In this document: positions 54,657 to 64,000 of the stretch, one piece after another
Layout of the letters: every line of letters begins with the position of its first letter
Position numbering within the stretch: the stretch's first letter is position 1
Origin: Stomorhina lunata
Taxonomy: Eukaryota > Arthropoda > Insecta > Diptera > Rhiniidae
DNA: 64,000 nucleotides
Assembly: GCA_933228675.1 (NCBI GenBank)
Contig: OW121743.1
Coordinates: 19,979,651 to 20,043,650, forward strand
Reading direction: 5' to 3'
The notes under the pieces: model-generated
Told to the model about the DNA's origin: nothing
Database searches by the model: none
The model's input: the letters and a program-made list of their open reading frames with translations, nothing else
Translations under genes and position numbers: made by a program

Positions 54657-55949
54657 TCGGGTGTTTTTTATTGAGGTATAGAACTTTAAGTTGGCATCAC
54701 TTTTTTAACTGGCGGCCATTTTGTCAGCTGTCAAGTGATTAATATTTAGTTTGGTTTGCCATTTCATCATGAACAGGTTGACAAAAGAACAACGCTTGCA
54801 AAACGTGCAAATTTATTTCGAAAATAATGGTTCAGTTCGCGAAGTTTACCGCAAGCTCCGTCCATTTTATGGTCGACATAATCGTCCATCAGAGCAATTA
54901 ATTCGGTTAACCATGGATCGTTTTCACACTACGTTTACTCTATGTGATAATACGCATCCGCAGCGACGTCGAACAGTGCGCACCGAAGAAACAATTGCCG
55001 CTGTAGAGCAAAGTGTTGAAGAGGACCCGAATGAATCGATTCGCCACCGTGCACAGCAATTGGAGCTTTGTCCATCAACTTTATGGAAGATTTTGCGCAA
55101 AGATCTTGGCCTGCGACCTTACAAGATCCAGCTCGTGCAAGAATTAAAGCCGCGAGACCATGCAATGCGTCGTGATTTTGGTGTATGGGCCGAAAATGAG
55201 ATTGATCTCAATGCTGATTTTCATCGCAAAATTTTGTTCAGTGATGAGGCTCATTTTTGGTTGAATGGCTACGTCAACAAGCAAAATTGCCGCATTTGGA
55301 GTGAAGAGAATCCACATGAGACCCTTGAGACGCCATTACATCCACAAAAACTGACTGTTTTTTGTGCTCTATGGGCTGGTGGAGTCATTGGGCCATACTT
55401 CTTCCGAAATAATGCTGGAGAGTCAGTTACCATAAATGGAGACCGGTATAGAGCCATGATAACCGACTATTTTGTTCCCCAATTGGATGGCATGAATGTG
55501 GATGAGTTGTGGTTCCAACAAGACGGCGCTACATGCCACACAGCGCACGTCACAATTGATTTATTGAAGGAAACATTCGATGAGCGCAATGGACCTGTCA
55601 ATTGGCCACCAAGATCGTGCGATTTGACACCACTGGATTATTTTCTTTGGGGATATGTGAAGTCGCTCGTCTACGCCAACAAACCAGAAACGTTAGGGGA
55701 CTTGGAAGCCAACATTCGTGGCGTTATTGCCAACATGCGGCCCCATATGCTCGAAAAAGTAGTTGAAAATTGGACCTGTAGAATTGGCTTTATACGAGCC
55801 AGCCGCGTCGGCCACATGCCCGAAATCATATTTAAACATTAATGGCATAAAATTATCCTTCCAATAAAGCCAAATTGATGGACATTAAAACGATTTTCTT
55901 GTGTTTTATTTCAATTCGAAGTTCTATACCTCTAAAAAAAAACACCCAT
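54657..55949 (+). mobile_element. Mariner-like (IS630/Tc1/mariner) element, 1,293 bp
   Basis: It is flanked by TA at 54,655-54,656 and at 55,950-55,951, as expected for this superfamily. Terminal inverted repeats of about 30 bp agree apart from the outer two bases and a small length difference in a T run. The left end reads GGGTGTTTTTTATTGAGG and the right end, reversed, GGGTGTTTTTTTTTAGAGG, both followed by TATAGAACTT. It contains one long transposase frame. Intact ends and frame suggest a recent insertion. Confidence 0.85.
54769..55842 (+). CDS. Mariner-like transposase, 357 aa
   Basis: Catalyses cut-and-paste excision and insertion at TA sites. I start at ATG 54,769; the frame is open back to a TTG at 54,751, but that is not a likely eukaryotic start. 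The N-terminal part (about 1-120) has helix-turn-helix character (LTKEQRLQNVQIYF, RPFYGRHNRPSEQLI, then QQLELCPSTLWKILRKDLGL) for binding the inverted repeats. The catalytic triad by motif is Asp159 (ILFSDEAHFW), Asp252 (WFQQDGATCHTAH) and Asp290 (CDLTPLDYFLWG). Spacing between the last two is 37 residues. I recall about 41 in close relatives of the DD41D (rosa-like) type, so a short in-frame deletion near residues 273-274 is possible. No stop or frameshift is present. Confidence 0.88.
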   Translation: MNRLTKEQRLQNVQIYFENNGSVREVYRKLRPFYGRHNRPSEQLIRLTMDRFHTTFTLCDNTHPQRRRTVRTEETIAAVEQSVEEDPNESIRHRAQQLELCPSTLWKILRKDLGLRPYKIQLVQELKPRDHAMRRDFGVWAENEIDLNADFHRKILFSDEAHFWLNGYVNKQNCRIWSEENPHETLETPLHPQKLTVFCALWAGGVIGPYFFRNNAGESVTINGDRYRAMITDYFVPQLDGMNVDELWFQQDGATCHTAHVTIDLLKETFDERNGPVNWPPRSCDLTPLDYFLWGYVKSLVYANKPETLGDLEANIRGVIANMRPHMLEKVVENWTCRIGFIRASRVGHMPEIIFKH

Positions 55950-55951
55950 TA

Positions 55952-56089
55952 TATTAAGTATGTATTGTCAAATATGAGCCAATATTATACAATATTATTT
56001 ACACTGATTTCTGTTACCATAGGCAATATTTATGCTCAACATTAATAAAATACAATTAAATTTGTGGCTGTAAAGAGCTAAAAACTCTA
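55952..56089. other. Short flank, no feature
   Basis: AT-rich sequence between the mariner-like element and the next repeat fragment. Nothing is recognised. Confidence 0.4.
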
Positions 56090-56310
56090 ATTCGGAAAGG
56101 CATCCCTATGGGAGGTACCCGAAATAGTAATCCTTAGACCAAAATCCAGCCAGACATCCTGACTGACATCGTTAAATCGACTCAGCAAGTGATTCTGAGT
56201 CGATCGGTATACTAGAAGATGGTTCTCAGACCAATATTTCTAAGCGTTACAAACATCAGACCAATATACCGTTTCCACCTATGGTGGTGACATTGGGTGA
56301 TTGTCGGTTA
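56090..56310 (+). repeat. Fragment related to the 58.1-59.3-kb fold-back interior
   Basis: TATGGGAGGTACC, AAATCGACTCAG, GTGATTCTGAGTCGATCGG and GGTATACTAGAAGATGG-like words match the middle of the fold-back element at 58,520-58,760. A small local inverted pair, CGACTCAG and CTGAGTCG, lies at about 56,177-56,205. Confidence 0.65.
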
Positions 56311-57480
56311 GTTTGTATTTTTTTCATTATTTATTATAGATTCCATAAAATATATGTACATGGATAGACCGTTTTGTAGTTTATAGTTTTAGCGATGTCC
56401 ATCTTTTGTTGAAATTAGCATTTTTCTTAATTGTATTCGCGTCTTCAGCAAATAATACAATTATGAAGTATTTTCTTGGGTTAATCTTCCAAATTTCATT
56501 TAAGTTTCTTCTTGTTTATCAATTTGTAATTTTAGTTTTTGGTTATTGAAACTTTTTATTCCTCATATTTTTTCATTTCAAGAATTCTTAGTCTGCAATT
56601 TTAATATCAATTTAATTTGAAATTTTTAGATTCATAATTTGAAATTTTTTAGTTTCAATATTTGAATTCCTCATATTTTGTAGTTCAAAAATTTTTGTCA
56701 GCAATTTCAAAATTTCTCATATTATTTTAGTTCATAAATTTTAAGTTTAAATATTTTTTTAGAAAAATATTTTGAAATGAAAAATTCTTGCTACCAAAAA
56801 AATATTACTACCAGAAAATATTTATTTCGTTTGCTACCAACAATATGAAAGTATTCGAAAACCCAAAATATTTTTAAAAAAACTAACAAAAATTGCTCTA
56901 TGAATAAAATATTTTTAGTTTATGCTATTTGAAAAATGAAAAATTTTCAATATTTTTCCGTAGCCTAAATTTAATATGAAAAACTATTTTACCAAATATT
57001 GAATCCTGCAAAAAACAGTAATTATACTAAAAACTTTCATCTTGTATCAACTATAATTATCCTGTAGACTTTACGATTGTTATACAAGGATTTCAAGGAA
57101 CTCGTCAAGTTTGAACGTGGCCATGACCATGATTTTGAGACTATTACTACTACAAATTTTGTTATTTAAAAGGGAATTAAAGAGAGCCTCAAAGATTTTA
57201 TCCGCAAAAACAGCTGTTATCTTACAAAATAACTGTTATATTTAGGAAATAGAAAACAAATGAAGAGAATGACGTTTAATACTTGGGAGAGTTGCGTTTG
57301 TAAAAGAGAGAGTAGAGTATAGAAAGAGAATGCTCTTGTTTATGTTTTGAAACAGCTGTTTACTTGTTTGAAATTTCTTAGTGTTTGTTAAGTAAATGTG
57401 TAACTGTTGATTTATTAATTCTGAATTCATACAAGTTAATATCCTTTCGTTCTCTTTTGGTTCTCATTCGCTCATTTGCT
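56311..57480. other. Non-coding AT-rich DNA, no gene seen
   Basis: Unique sequence with purine-rich GAGA-like stretches (AGAGAGAGTAGAG and AGAAAGAGAATG near 57,305-57,330) at its right end. No coding frame is supported. Confidence 0.4.
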
Positions 57481-57640
57481 CTTTTTATTTTTTTTTATTA
57501 AGATGTTACTGTCATGTCTGTGTGTCAATATAAAACCTTGTTTATGTAGACAGGAAACTTTAGTAGCAGTTTAACTTCCGTCGGTTGGTGTTTGGTAAAA
57601 AAATTTGAAATTTTTGGATAAATAAAAAATAAGTTGAAAG
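57481..57640 (+). promoter_or_regulatory. Candidate RNA polymerase II promoter
   Basis: TATAAAA at 57,529-57,535 follows GAGA-rich sequence. About 30 bases later lies TTTAGTAGCAGTTTAAC, initiator-like but without a good TCAGT match, then CCGTCGGTTGGTG, which resembles downstream promoter or pause elements of flies. The next 500 bp are A-rich, like a fly 5' UTR. No coding exon follows within the window, so this is tentative. Confidence 0.3.
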
Positions 57641-58107
57641 TAATAGAAAAACAAGATTAAAAGTAACTAAAAGCTAAATCATATCTAGATGGATTAATAA
57701 ATAATACAAGGTGAAAACATAAATTTAAATCAAATGTAAAAAAATTTAAGTAAAATAAAAAGTGAAAGGATAAAGATATATAAGAAGTGAGAATTTATAT
57801 ATTTTTTGAATTAAATAAAAAAAATTTCTATTACCTTAAAAGTTTATAAAAAAATTACAATAGAAAACTTAAATTATAATAGAAAACTAATTTTTTCTCA
57901 AATATCGACACCTATTTACTTTCCATTAAAAAAAGTGAATTCAGAAGTGAAGGAATTAAGTGAAATAAAAAGCAAAAAAATTTTAATAAAAGTGAAAAAT
58001 TTTGTAAAATTAATAGTTTTATAAAAAAATTGTTCATTATTAAAAATTAAAAAAAAAAAATTGGTTCATTAAAAGATTAATAGAATTAATATAAAGAAAT
58101 TCTATTA
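57641..58107. other. A-rich non-coding DNA
   Basis: An A-rich + strand with recurring AAGTGAAA-like words and no open frame. It could be a 5' UTR or first intron of a gene beyond the window, or simply intergenic. Confidence 0.35.
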
Positions 58108-59336
58108 AAAACAAGTAAGAAAGCCCTATAGTCGGTTAAGCCCGACCATACGATACCCTTCACCACTAAGGTCAAAGGTGTTATTTTTCATGTATAAAGA
58201 CAAATATTTCCTAAATTTTGCCATCATACAAACATTTTCTTAAAACTTATATATTTAACCTGTTTCCGCCATTTGGACTTATATAATAGCTAGGGTCAAA
58301 TGTAGACTGATTATCTCGAAGTTTGACAAATTGATTACAGTTGTTACAAAAATTATGTATGCAAAAAATAAACTCAAAATTTTTATTGTCTTTAGATTTA
58401 CGAGCGTTTTAGTGATTTGGTACAGTGATTTTAGTTTACATAAGCAGTATTTGTTTTAAATTTCATGAAAAAATATTGATATTTGTGGCCAACATATCAA
58501 TTCGGGGAAGTGGGACCTATGGGAGGTACCATAAATAATGGACTGATTTTGACCAATTTCAATAGCCATGGTATTATTACCAAAAATGTTATCTGTGCTA
58601 AATTTCATCAAATTATCTTTAGAATTGCGACCTTTAGTTTGATTACAGGGGGTCCAGCCAGCCAGACGGACATCGCTAAATCGACTCAGAAAGTGATTCT
58701 AAGCTTATTGGTATACTAAAAGGTGGGTCTAAGACAAATATTTCTATGCGTTACATACATCAGCACAAACTTATCATTTTTTGAATAATGGGACCATGGC
58801 TATTGAAATTGGTCAAAATCGGTCCATTATTTATGGTACCTCCCATAGGTCCCACTTCGCGGAATTGATATATTGGCCACAAATATCAATATTTTTTCAT
58901 GAAATTTAAAACAAATACTGCTTATGTAAACTTAAATCACTGTACCAAATTTTGTTGAAATCGGTCCCCATTTGACCATAGCTCCCATACAAACTCTTCT
59001 TTAAAAACGCACTAAATGAGACAAAAAATCACTAAAACGTTCGTAAATCTAAAGATAATGAAGATTTTGAGTTTATTTTTTGCATACATAATTTTTGTAA
59101 CATCTGTAATCAATTTGCCAAATTTCGAGATAATCGGTCCACATTTGACCCTAGCTCTTATATAAGTCCAAATGACGGAAACAGCTTAAATATATAAGTT
59201 TTGAGAAAATGTTTGTATGATGGCAAAATTTAGCAAATATTTGTCTTTATACAGGAAAAATAACACCTTTGACCTTAATGGTGAAGGGTATCGTATGGTC
59301 GAGCTTGACCGACTATAGCGCTTTCTTACTTGTTTT
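58108..59336. mobile_element. Fold-back element, 1.23 kb
   Basis: Ends are inverted: ACAAGTAAGAAAGC at the left and GCTTTCTTACTTGT at the right. Long arms follow (about 58,108-58,575 against 58,785-59,336) that include ACCATACGATACCCTTCACC and its reverse. The left arm lacks about 110-120 bp present in the right arm (from near 58,975 to 59,030). The unpaired middle carries CCAGCCAGCCAGACGGACAT. No protein is encoded; a 78-codon frame at 58,483-58,719 is repeat sequence. Confidence 0.75.
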
Positions 59337-60029
59337 AATTACATTTTTAACCTGAAAAAAATTACGAATTTCGCACGAAAAAAAATGTTTTCTCAATTAA
59401 TTTCTAAATAACTCCAAAACGATAAGAGATACAGAAAAATTATATTAGACTAAAATAAATGCAATTTTGTTGTGCATCTTCAAGTGTTTTAATTTTGAAA
59501 ATCGGATGAGTCGTTCTCGAGTTAGGACGAAATAGGTCTCCGTGCCTGACTAATTTAAGGGGAAAATTTTGCCACGCCCATAAAAAAATCCAGATCTGAT
59601 GGAAAAAAACCGACAACGGATCTGAGTTTAGCGCATCAAAATCCATGTAGTCCACATAGTTTTATTAAAAGGAGGATTTGGCTGCAGAGCAGTGTAATTA
59701 AACAGAAAAATAATTTACCGTAAAGAATTTTATATACATACAAGTAATATAGTCGGGCACGACCGATTCTGTGGTATCCTAAGCTACTATGTTCCGATGA
59801 ACGATTGTCAATTTGATTTGTAATTCTTAGAAAAATATCTTGCAGTAAGAGAGCTAGGGTGAAGTATTGACCACTTGTCACGGGATATTAAAATGATTTT
59901 TAAATGAAGAAATTGAATTGTTTGTTGTTGCTTGAATTATCTGAAATTTAAAAAATTGTGACGGTCATGAGCCCACATCTCAATTTCGCGCTTCCATGGA
60001 ATCGTGTCATGTGGCTATGAATATAAGTT
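59337..60029. other. Non-coding DNA with repeat fragments
   Basis: Includes a stretch with GTTCTCGAGTTAGGACGAAATAGG and a fragment TAGTCGGGCACGACCGATTC at about 59,750, a hairpin-like end similar to those of family T and the 58-kb element. The - strand frames at 59,440-59,881 are read through these repeats and are not supported as genes. Confidence 0.4.
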
Positions 60030-60330
60030 TATCGTTTTAGTCTTCCAAAAGCTTTATAATTAAACAGTAAGCAATTTAAAATTGTATCAAGTGGGATGCG
60101 ATAGTATCCCACTTGATAGGTATCAAAAAAGTACAATTGTAACATGTTTGCCATCTCTGACATAGAGTGTAGTTGCCATCGTGTACGATAGAACGATTCG
60201 TACAGTTCGTTTTTAGCCACAAAATAGTCCTCCGTTTCGGTGATTATCTCTTCATCGGAACTAGATTTATTTTTTTGGAGCATATCTGAAGAATCTGGTA
60301 GGTGGGAAAGAAATTCGAACCCCAATTATG
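60030..60330 (-). pseudogene. Mariner-like transposase C-terminal remnant
   Basis: A 98-codon - strand frame includes SSDEEIITETEDYFVAKNELY, which resembles the segment just after the third catalytic Asp of mariner transposases, where a run of charged residues precedes a Glu-Ala-Tyr-Phe-type motif. The preceding HLPDSSDMLQ would correspond to the catalytic box, degraded. Upstream catalytic motifs and inverted ends are not found. It is unrelated in sequence to the 54.7-kb element. Confidence 0.5.
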
Positions 60331-60530
60331 TAATTGTGCCCTGTCATATATAGCAACTTTCGTAAAAACTTGGAAAGCGAGCTTGTGAGGGTTATAGGCC
60401 AAGGTGAGGACATACAAAAACTATTTTTAAGATTTCGGAACACGTGTACTAGCAAAACTGTTTTCGGATAGGTCGTAGTACTTTAGTAGAGTTTTTTAAA
60501 GCTAGTTATATATATAACATATAAGACTGT
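60331..60530. other. Flank of mariner remnant, no gene
   Basis: A short - strand frame continues upstream of the remnant without recognisable motifs. It ends where a family T copy begins. Confidence 0.35.
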
Positions 60531-62385
60531 TATATTCGGCTGCGCCGACTTTTATATACTTTTCATCAGTTGTGTTAAATTTAGAAACTTATCTCATATT
60601 TCTACGAGGGTGCAGTTAATTCAAAATGTGGACTAAATTCGAAAAAAATTGTTACGCTTGTTGATATTATTGGTAAACTATTTGGACTTAATTCTGTTAC
60701 ATTAGCTTTACAGTTCAATATTTAAAAGTATCTTAGTGGTTTTCCTCAGGGACCGTAACTGTTATAACTTTTATCGTAAAAGTCACAAAATAAAAGTTAT
60801 TTTTTTACTTTTATTTTTTCGATAAAAAATAACAGTTATTTTTGACTTTTATTTTTTCAAGCAAAAATAAAAGTTATTTTTTAACTTATATTTTTTCGAG
60901 CAAAAATAACAGTTATTTTTGACTTTTATTATTTCGAGCATGAATAAAAGTTATTTTTTAACTTTTATTTTTTCGAGCAGAAGTAAAAGTTATTTTTTGA
61001 CTTTTATTTTTTAGAGCAGAAATAAAAGTTACTTTTGTTTGAATTTATGATAAATTTATTGAAAATTTTTGTCAAACAAGGATAATTTTTCAGTGAAAAT
61101 AATTTGCATATGCTCAAAAATTAATGGAGTTGAGTTTCGCACTCATAATAAGGGTTGAAAACACAAAAATAACTTTTAAAATAAAAGTTAAAAAATAACT
61201 TTTATTTTTGCTCAAAAAAAAATAAAAATCAAAAAATAACTGTTATTTTTTTCTAAAAAATAAAAATCAGATTTTTAAAAATCATCGCATTTTATGAAAA
61301 TTTCGTCCAAGACTATCAAAATGGTATACTTGGTATTATTCTCCGACATTTCCTTCCGGTTGCTTTTTTATTTAAAAATTCAAAAATAACAGTTATTTTC
61401 GGTCCCTGGTTTTAATGGTATTTACTTTGCGCATAATTTGGTCTCATAACCGAGTATAGTCACATTACATTAACAAGCTGCTAAATACTTTTCGTTGTGT
61501 TTAATAAATAGGCCAAACACTTTGATAATAATACGGCAGGTCAAAATATATTGTTAGTCTTAACATTGATCGATAGCTATCTAATTTCTATACCTCCAAA
61601 TCTTCTGGATTGTAGATATAAAAAAGGGAATGTTACATATAAGAACTTAGCCAAATGATGACCGATTGTCACAAAATTGGTATTTATATAAAGCTTGTTC
61701 TCGTAAAATTTAGTGGCCATAGGTGTCATAGTTTCTAATTTAATAGCTTTAAACTGGTGTTATATTTTTTTTTGGTTTCCAGGAGTGATTTTTATATAAA
61801 AGCTATAGTCAAATATGGGCCGATTCCTATAATATTTGATAAAACTTCTGAGTTGCATAAAACTTCTCTATTATAAATTTAGTTGCCATAGCTATTACAA
61901 TTGTATAAAATTTATCAGTATTAATGTGATTCCCGGGGCGGGGTTATATGGAAGCTCTAACTAAATCTGAACCGATTTCGCCCATTTTCAATACGCAACT
62001 TTCTCGAGTTATCGAAAATACTTTTGTTAAACTTTGACAATATAGCTCTTTTCATTAAGGGGCTATCGCGCTTTTATCTGATAGACGGACATAAACCCCC
62101 TTATCTTTTTCGATTTCTGTGTTTCCGTAAATTTTTTATATGGGAGCTATGGTGAAATGGTGACCGATTGTAACAAAATTTTGCACACTGGCTGGTATTT
62201 CTGTAAGACTTTCTTGTGCTACATTTAGTGGATATAGCTATTACAGTTTATCAGTTATTGACATTTAAGTGTATTTAAGGTGGAATTTATGCTGTTTCCG
62301 TAAGTGTTTTGTTTGGGAGCTATGGTTAAATGTAAACCGATTTCGATAAAATTATTATATGCTGCCTAGTGCTTATGTAAAACTT
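60531..62385 (-). repeat. Family T copy on the - strand, interrupted
   Basis: Begins with hairpin TTCGGCTGCGCCGA, then the reversed family T end (AGTTGTGTTAAATTTAGAAAC, ATTTCTACGAGGGTGCAGTT). It resumes after a 662-bp insertion (60,747-61,408) and continues through AATATTTTACC-type, CCCCGGGGCGGGGTTATATG and GGAGCTATGG modules. It stops abruptly at about 62,383 (CTTATGTAAAACTTC), where other repeats continue, so the 5' end of this copy is missing. Confidence 0.75.
60747..61408. mobile_element. hAT-type MITE candidate nested in family T
   Basis: Ends are CAGGGACCG and CGGTCCCTG, extended inward by imperfect TAACTGTTAT and ATAACAGTTA. Flanking 8-mers GTTTTCCT (60,739-60,746) and GTTTTAAT (61,409-61,416) agree at 6 of 8, compatible with an 8-bp target duplication as in hAT elements. 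The interior has at least six diverged repeats of TAAAAGTTATTTTTTAACTT with TTTTTCGAGCA linkers in the left half, and inverted counterparts in the right. It has no coding capacity. Confidence 0.65.
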
Positions 62386-62818
62386 CGACTTCCAGTGGTA
62401 TATTTGGTCAAGAAGAGTGACTACGGTATGTCAATGTTGTTAGTGATATTTTCTAGTATATCAAAAAAATTGGCATGGCTTATAGGTCCATATATTTTTT
62501 TATCAAATGTGAAATTAAAGTGGATAAAGAATAATGGAAAACACATAAAAGCATTAGTTGCTTCCGAATTAGAATAAAAGCGGTATACTCTCTTTTTTAT
62601 GGGATTTTTCAAAACGACCATATGGCAAATCAATGTATAGAAGTGCAATATCTTTATATTACAGTCTTTGGTGATGAAGATCATGCTGTAATTGTGTTTA
62701 ACATGATTGCCGAGTTGAGGGCCATTAATTCAATCGGGAGGCAATTTAACATAGCACTAACTGCCTTAGCAAATGGCACCTATAACACAGGGCAACAGCA
62801 AAAATATGCTCGACTAAC
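62386..62818 (+). other. Open but unrecognised sequence, possible transposon fragment
   Basis: Short overlapping frames exist (62,359-62,577 and 62,622-62,882 on +, 62,421-62,684 on -). Base composition is less AT-rich than the surroundings. I do not recognise any domain. The position, cutting a family T copy and adjoining a fold-back, suggests part of a mobile element rather than a host gene. Confidence 0.3.
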
Positions 62819-64000
62819 CACTATATACATGGTAAAATTTTTAAATTCTATGGATAGGTTTTTTTTTAATTTTTTTTTGTAAAATTGCAATTTTTTTAGA
62901 CACTTTTTCACATAATTAATGATAACTCAGAAACTAATAATAGGATATTATTCAAATAAAATCAGAAAAATTAAGGTTTACATAGCCTTTAATTTGTCTA
63001 TATATCGCGTTTCAATCGGATCAATAGTATCAGAGTTATAATAAAAAATTTATGAAAAAAATATATTTTTTATGTAAAAATGGCAAAAATTTTTGTTTTA
63101 AAAAAATCATGAAAAATAGAAAACGGCAAAAAAATGCTCAGATTCATTATTCTGTCGCAAAGCCACAAATAATAGCAACAAAACGAGATATCGACCATAA
63201 AAATCGATTGATTATTTTCGAATTTATTCACAATTAAGTGAATTCACTCATTTTCACAAAATTTTATATTTTTACTTGATATACGTATACAGGGTTTTTC
63301 AAATGTGTGAAAAAAAAATAGATTTTAGAATTTCAAGGAGTGCCGGTCGGATTATTGTGAGATTTGGTGAGGAACTTTCACCCACAAAATGTTAGCCAAA
63401 TTGGACAACGCTAACACGTGTCGCCCAGGTCCTAAAGCTGACAAATGAAGTTTATATCGGAAAAATTTTATAATTTTTAAGTTTTTGCAAAATTAACGCT
63501 ATTTATTCCCCCTTTTGCAAAAAAGTGGATCCTGGTCCTTAGGGCAAACACAATGAGATTTTCAATAAGCTACATATCTTTAAAATCGGTTAAACAGTTT
63601 TCGAGTTACTAGAATTTGCACTGGCCATTACATGTCCTTGAGGACTTGTTTTGGCCAGTTTTTTGCCGTTTTCGATTTTTCATGATTTTTTAAAATCGAA
63701 AATTTTTGCCATTTTTACGTAAAAAATATATTTTTTTTCTTAAGTTTTTTATTATAACTCCGATATTATTGATCCGATTGAAACGCGATATATAGGCTAT
63801 GTAAATCTTATTTTTTCTGATTTTATTTTAATAATATCGGACTAGTAGTTTTTGAGTTATCATTAATTATTTGAAGAAACGTCTAAAAAAATTGCAATTA
63901 AAAAAAAAAAAAAAAAAAATTAAAAAAATCTATCCATAGAATTTAAAAATTTAAAAATTTTTGTACTAAGGTAGCCATGGTACATCAAATGTATATAGTG
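62819..64000. mobile_element. Fold-back element reaching the window edge
   Basis: CACTATATACATGG at 62,819 pairs with CATTTGATG...CCATGG, TATATAGTG at the right edge. Long arms follow, with ATTCTATGGATAG against CTATCCATAGAAT, and ATATCGCGTTTCAATCGGAT against ATCCGATTGAAACGCGATAT. The arms extend to about 63,135 and from about 63,660. The unpaired middle contains AGCCAAATTGGACAACG. The right end may lie outside the window. The 61-codon frame at 63,052-63,237 is repeat sequence. Confidence 0.75.

Noticed and set aside
54751..54768. TTG at 54,751 as transposase start
   Set aside because: A non-ATG start is unlikely, and the ATG at 54,769 begins the typical N-terminus of this transposase type.

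Overview
This window is AT-rich, repeat-dominated eukaryotic DNA, most likely from a higher fly (Diptera, probably a calyptrate such as a blowfly or house-fly relative). Three things point there: one conserved spliced gene that matches Drosophila flapwing (flw, protein phosphatase 1 beta catalytic subunit), an insect-type mariner-like element, and dense dispersed fly-type repeats. There are no prokaryotic features and no CRISPR array. The species call is inference.

Layout. Positions 1-10,740 hold a satellite system: an 11-bp array of about 5.7 kb (1,345-7,080), a 1.4-kb unique spacer, then an oppositely oriented 11-bp array (8,941-10,217) with degenerate 12-bp edges. From 10.7 to 29.3 kb I see no convincing gene. 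A diverged repeat with a very constant core, AATTAATATYAATCATACG, occurs 17 times between 12.1 and 27.4 kb, and several local tandem duplications lie among the copies. This stretch is probably the large first intron or upstream DNA of flw. Exons 2-5 of flw lie at 29,359-32,463 on the + strand. Exon 1, about 17 codons, was not found. The 2-kb intron between exons 3 and 4 is filled by the same satellite, 11-bp units between 12-bp units.

Downstream come the 3' UTR, a small palindromic MITE (33,234-33,340), a decayed non-LTR retrotransposon on the - strand (about 34.3-35.9 kb), and two blocks of a 31-bp hairpin-forming AT satellite (36.6-38.4 and 39.3-40.5 kb). A palindrome of about 3.35 kb follows (42,003-45,354), and its left-arm sequence restarts immediately beyond it. 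Next are a nested inverted repeat containing copies of a tRNA-derived SINE, and several copies of a modular repeat that I call family T. A mariner-like element with an open transposase frame lies at 54,657-55,949. Three further fold-back elements, a candidate hAT-type MITE nested in a family T copy, and a mariner C-terminal remnant fill the rest.

Only flw is a confident host gene, and only the 54.7-kb element carries a long intact transposase. The most distinctive points are satellites built of nuclear-receptor-like half-sites around and inside flw, the conserved 17-copy core, the large palindrome (possibly an assembly artefact), and the SINE.
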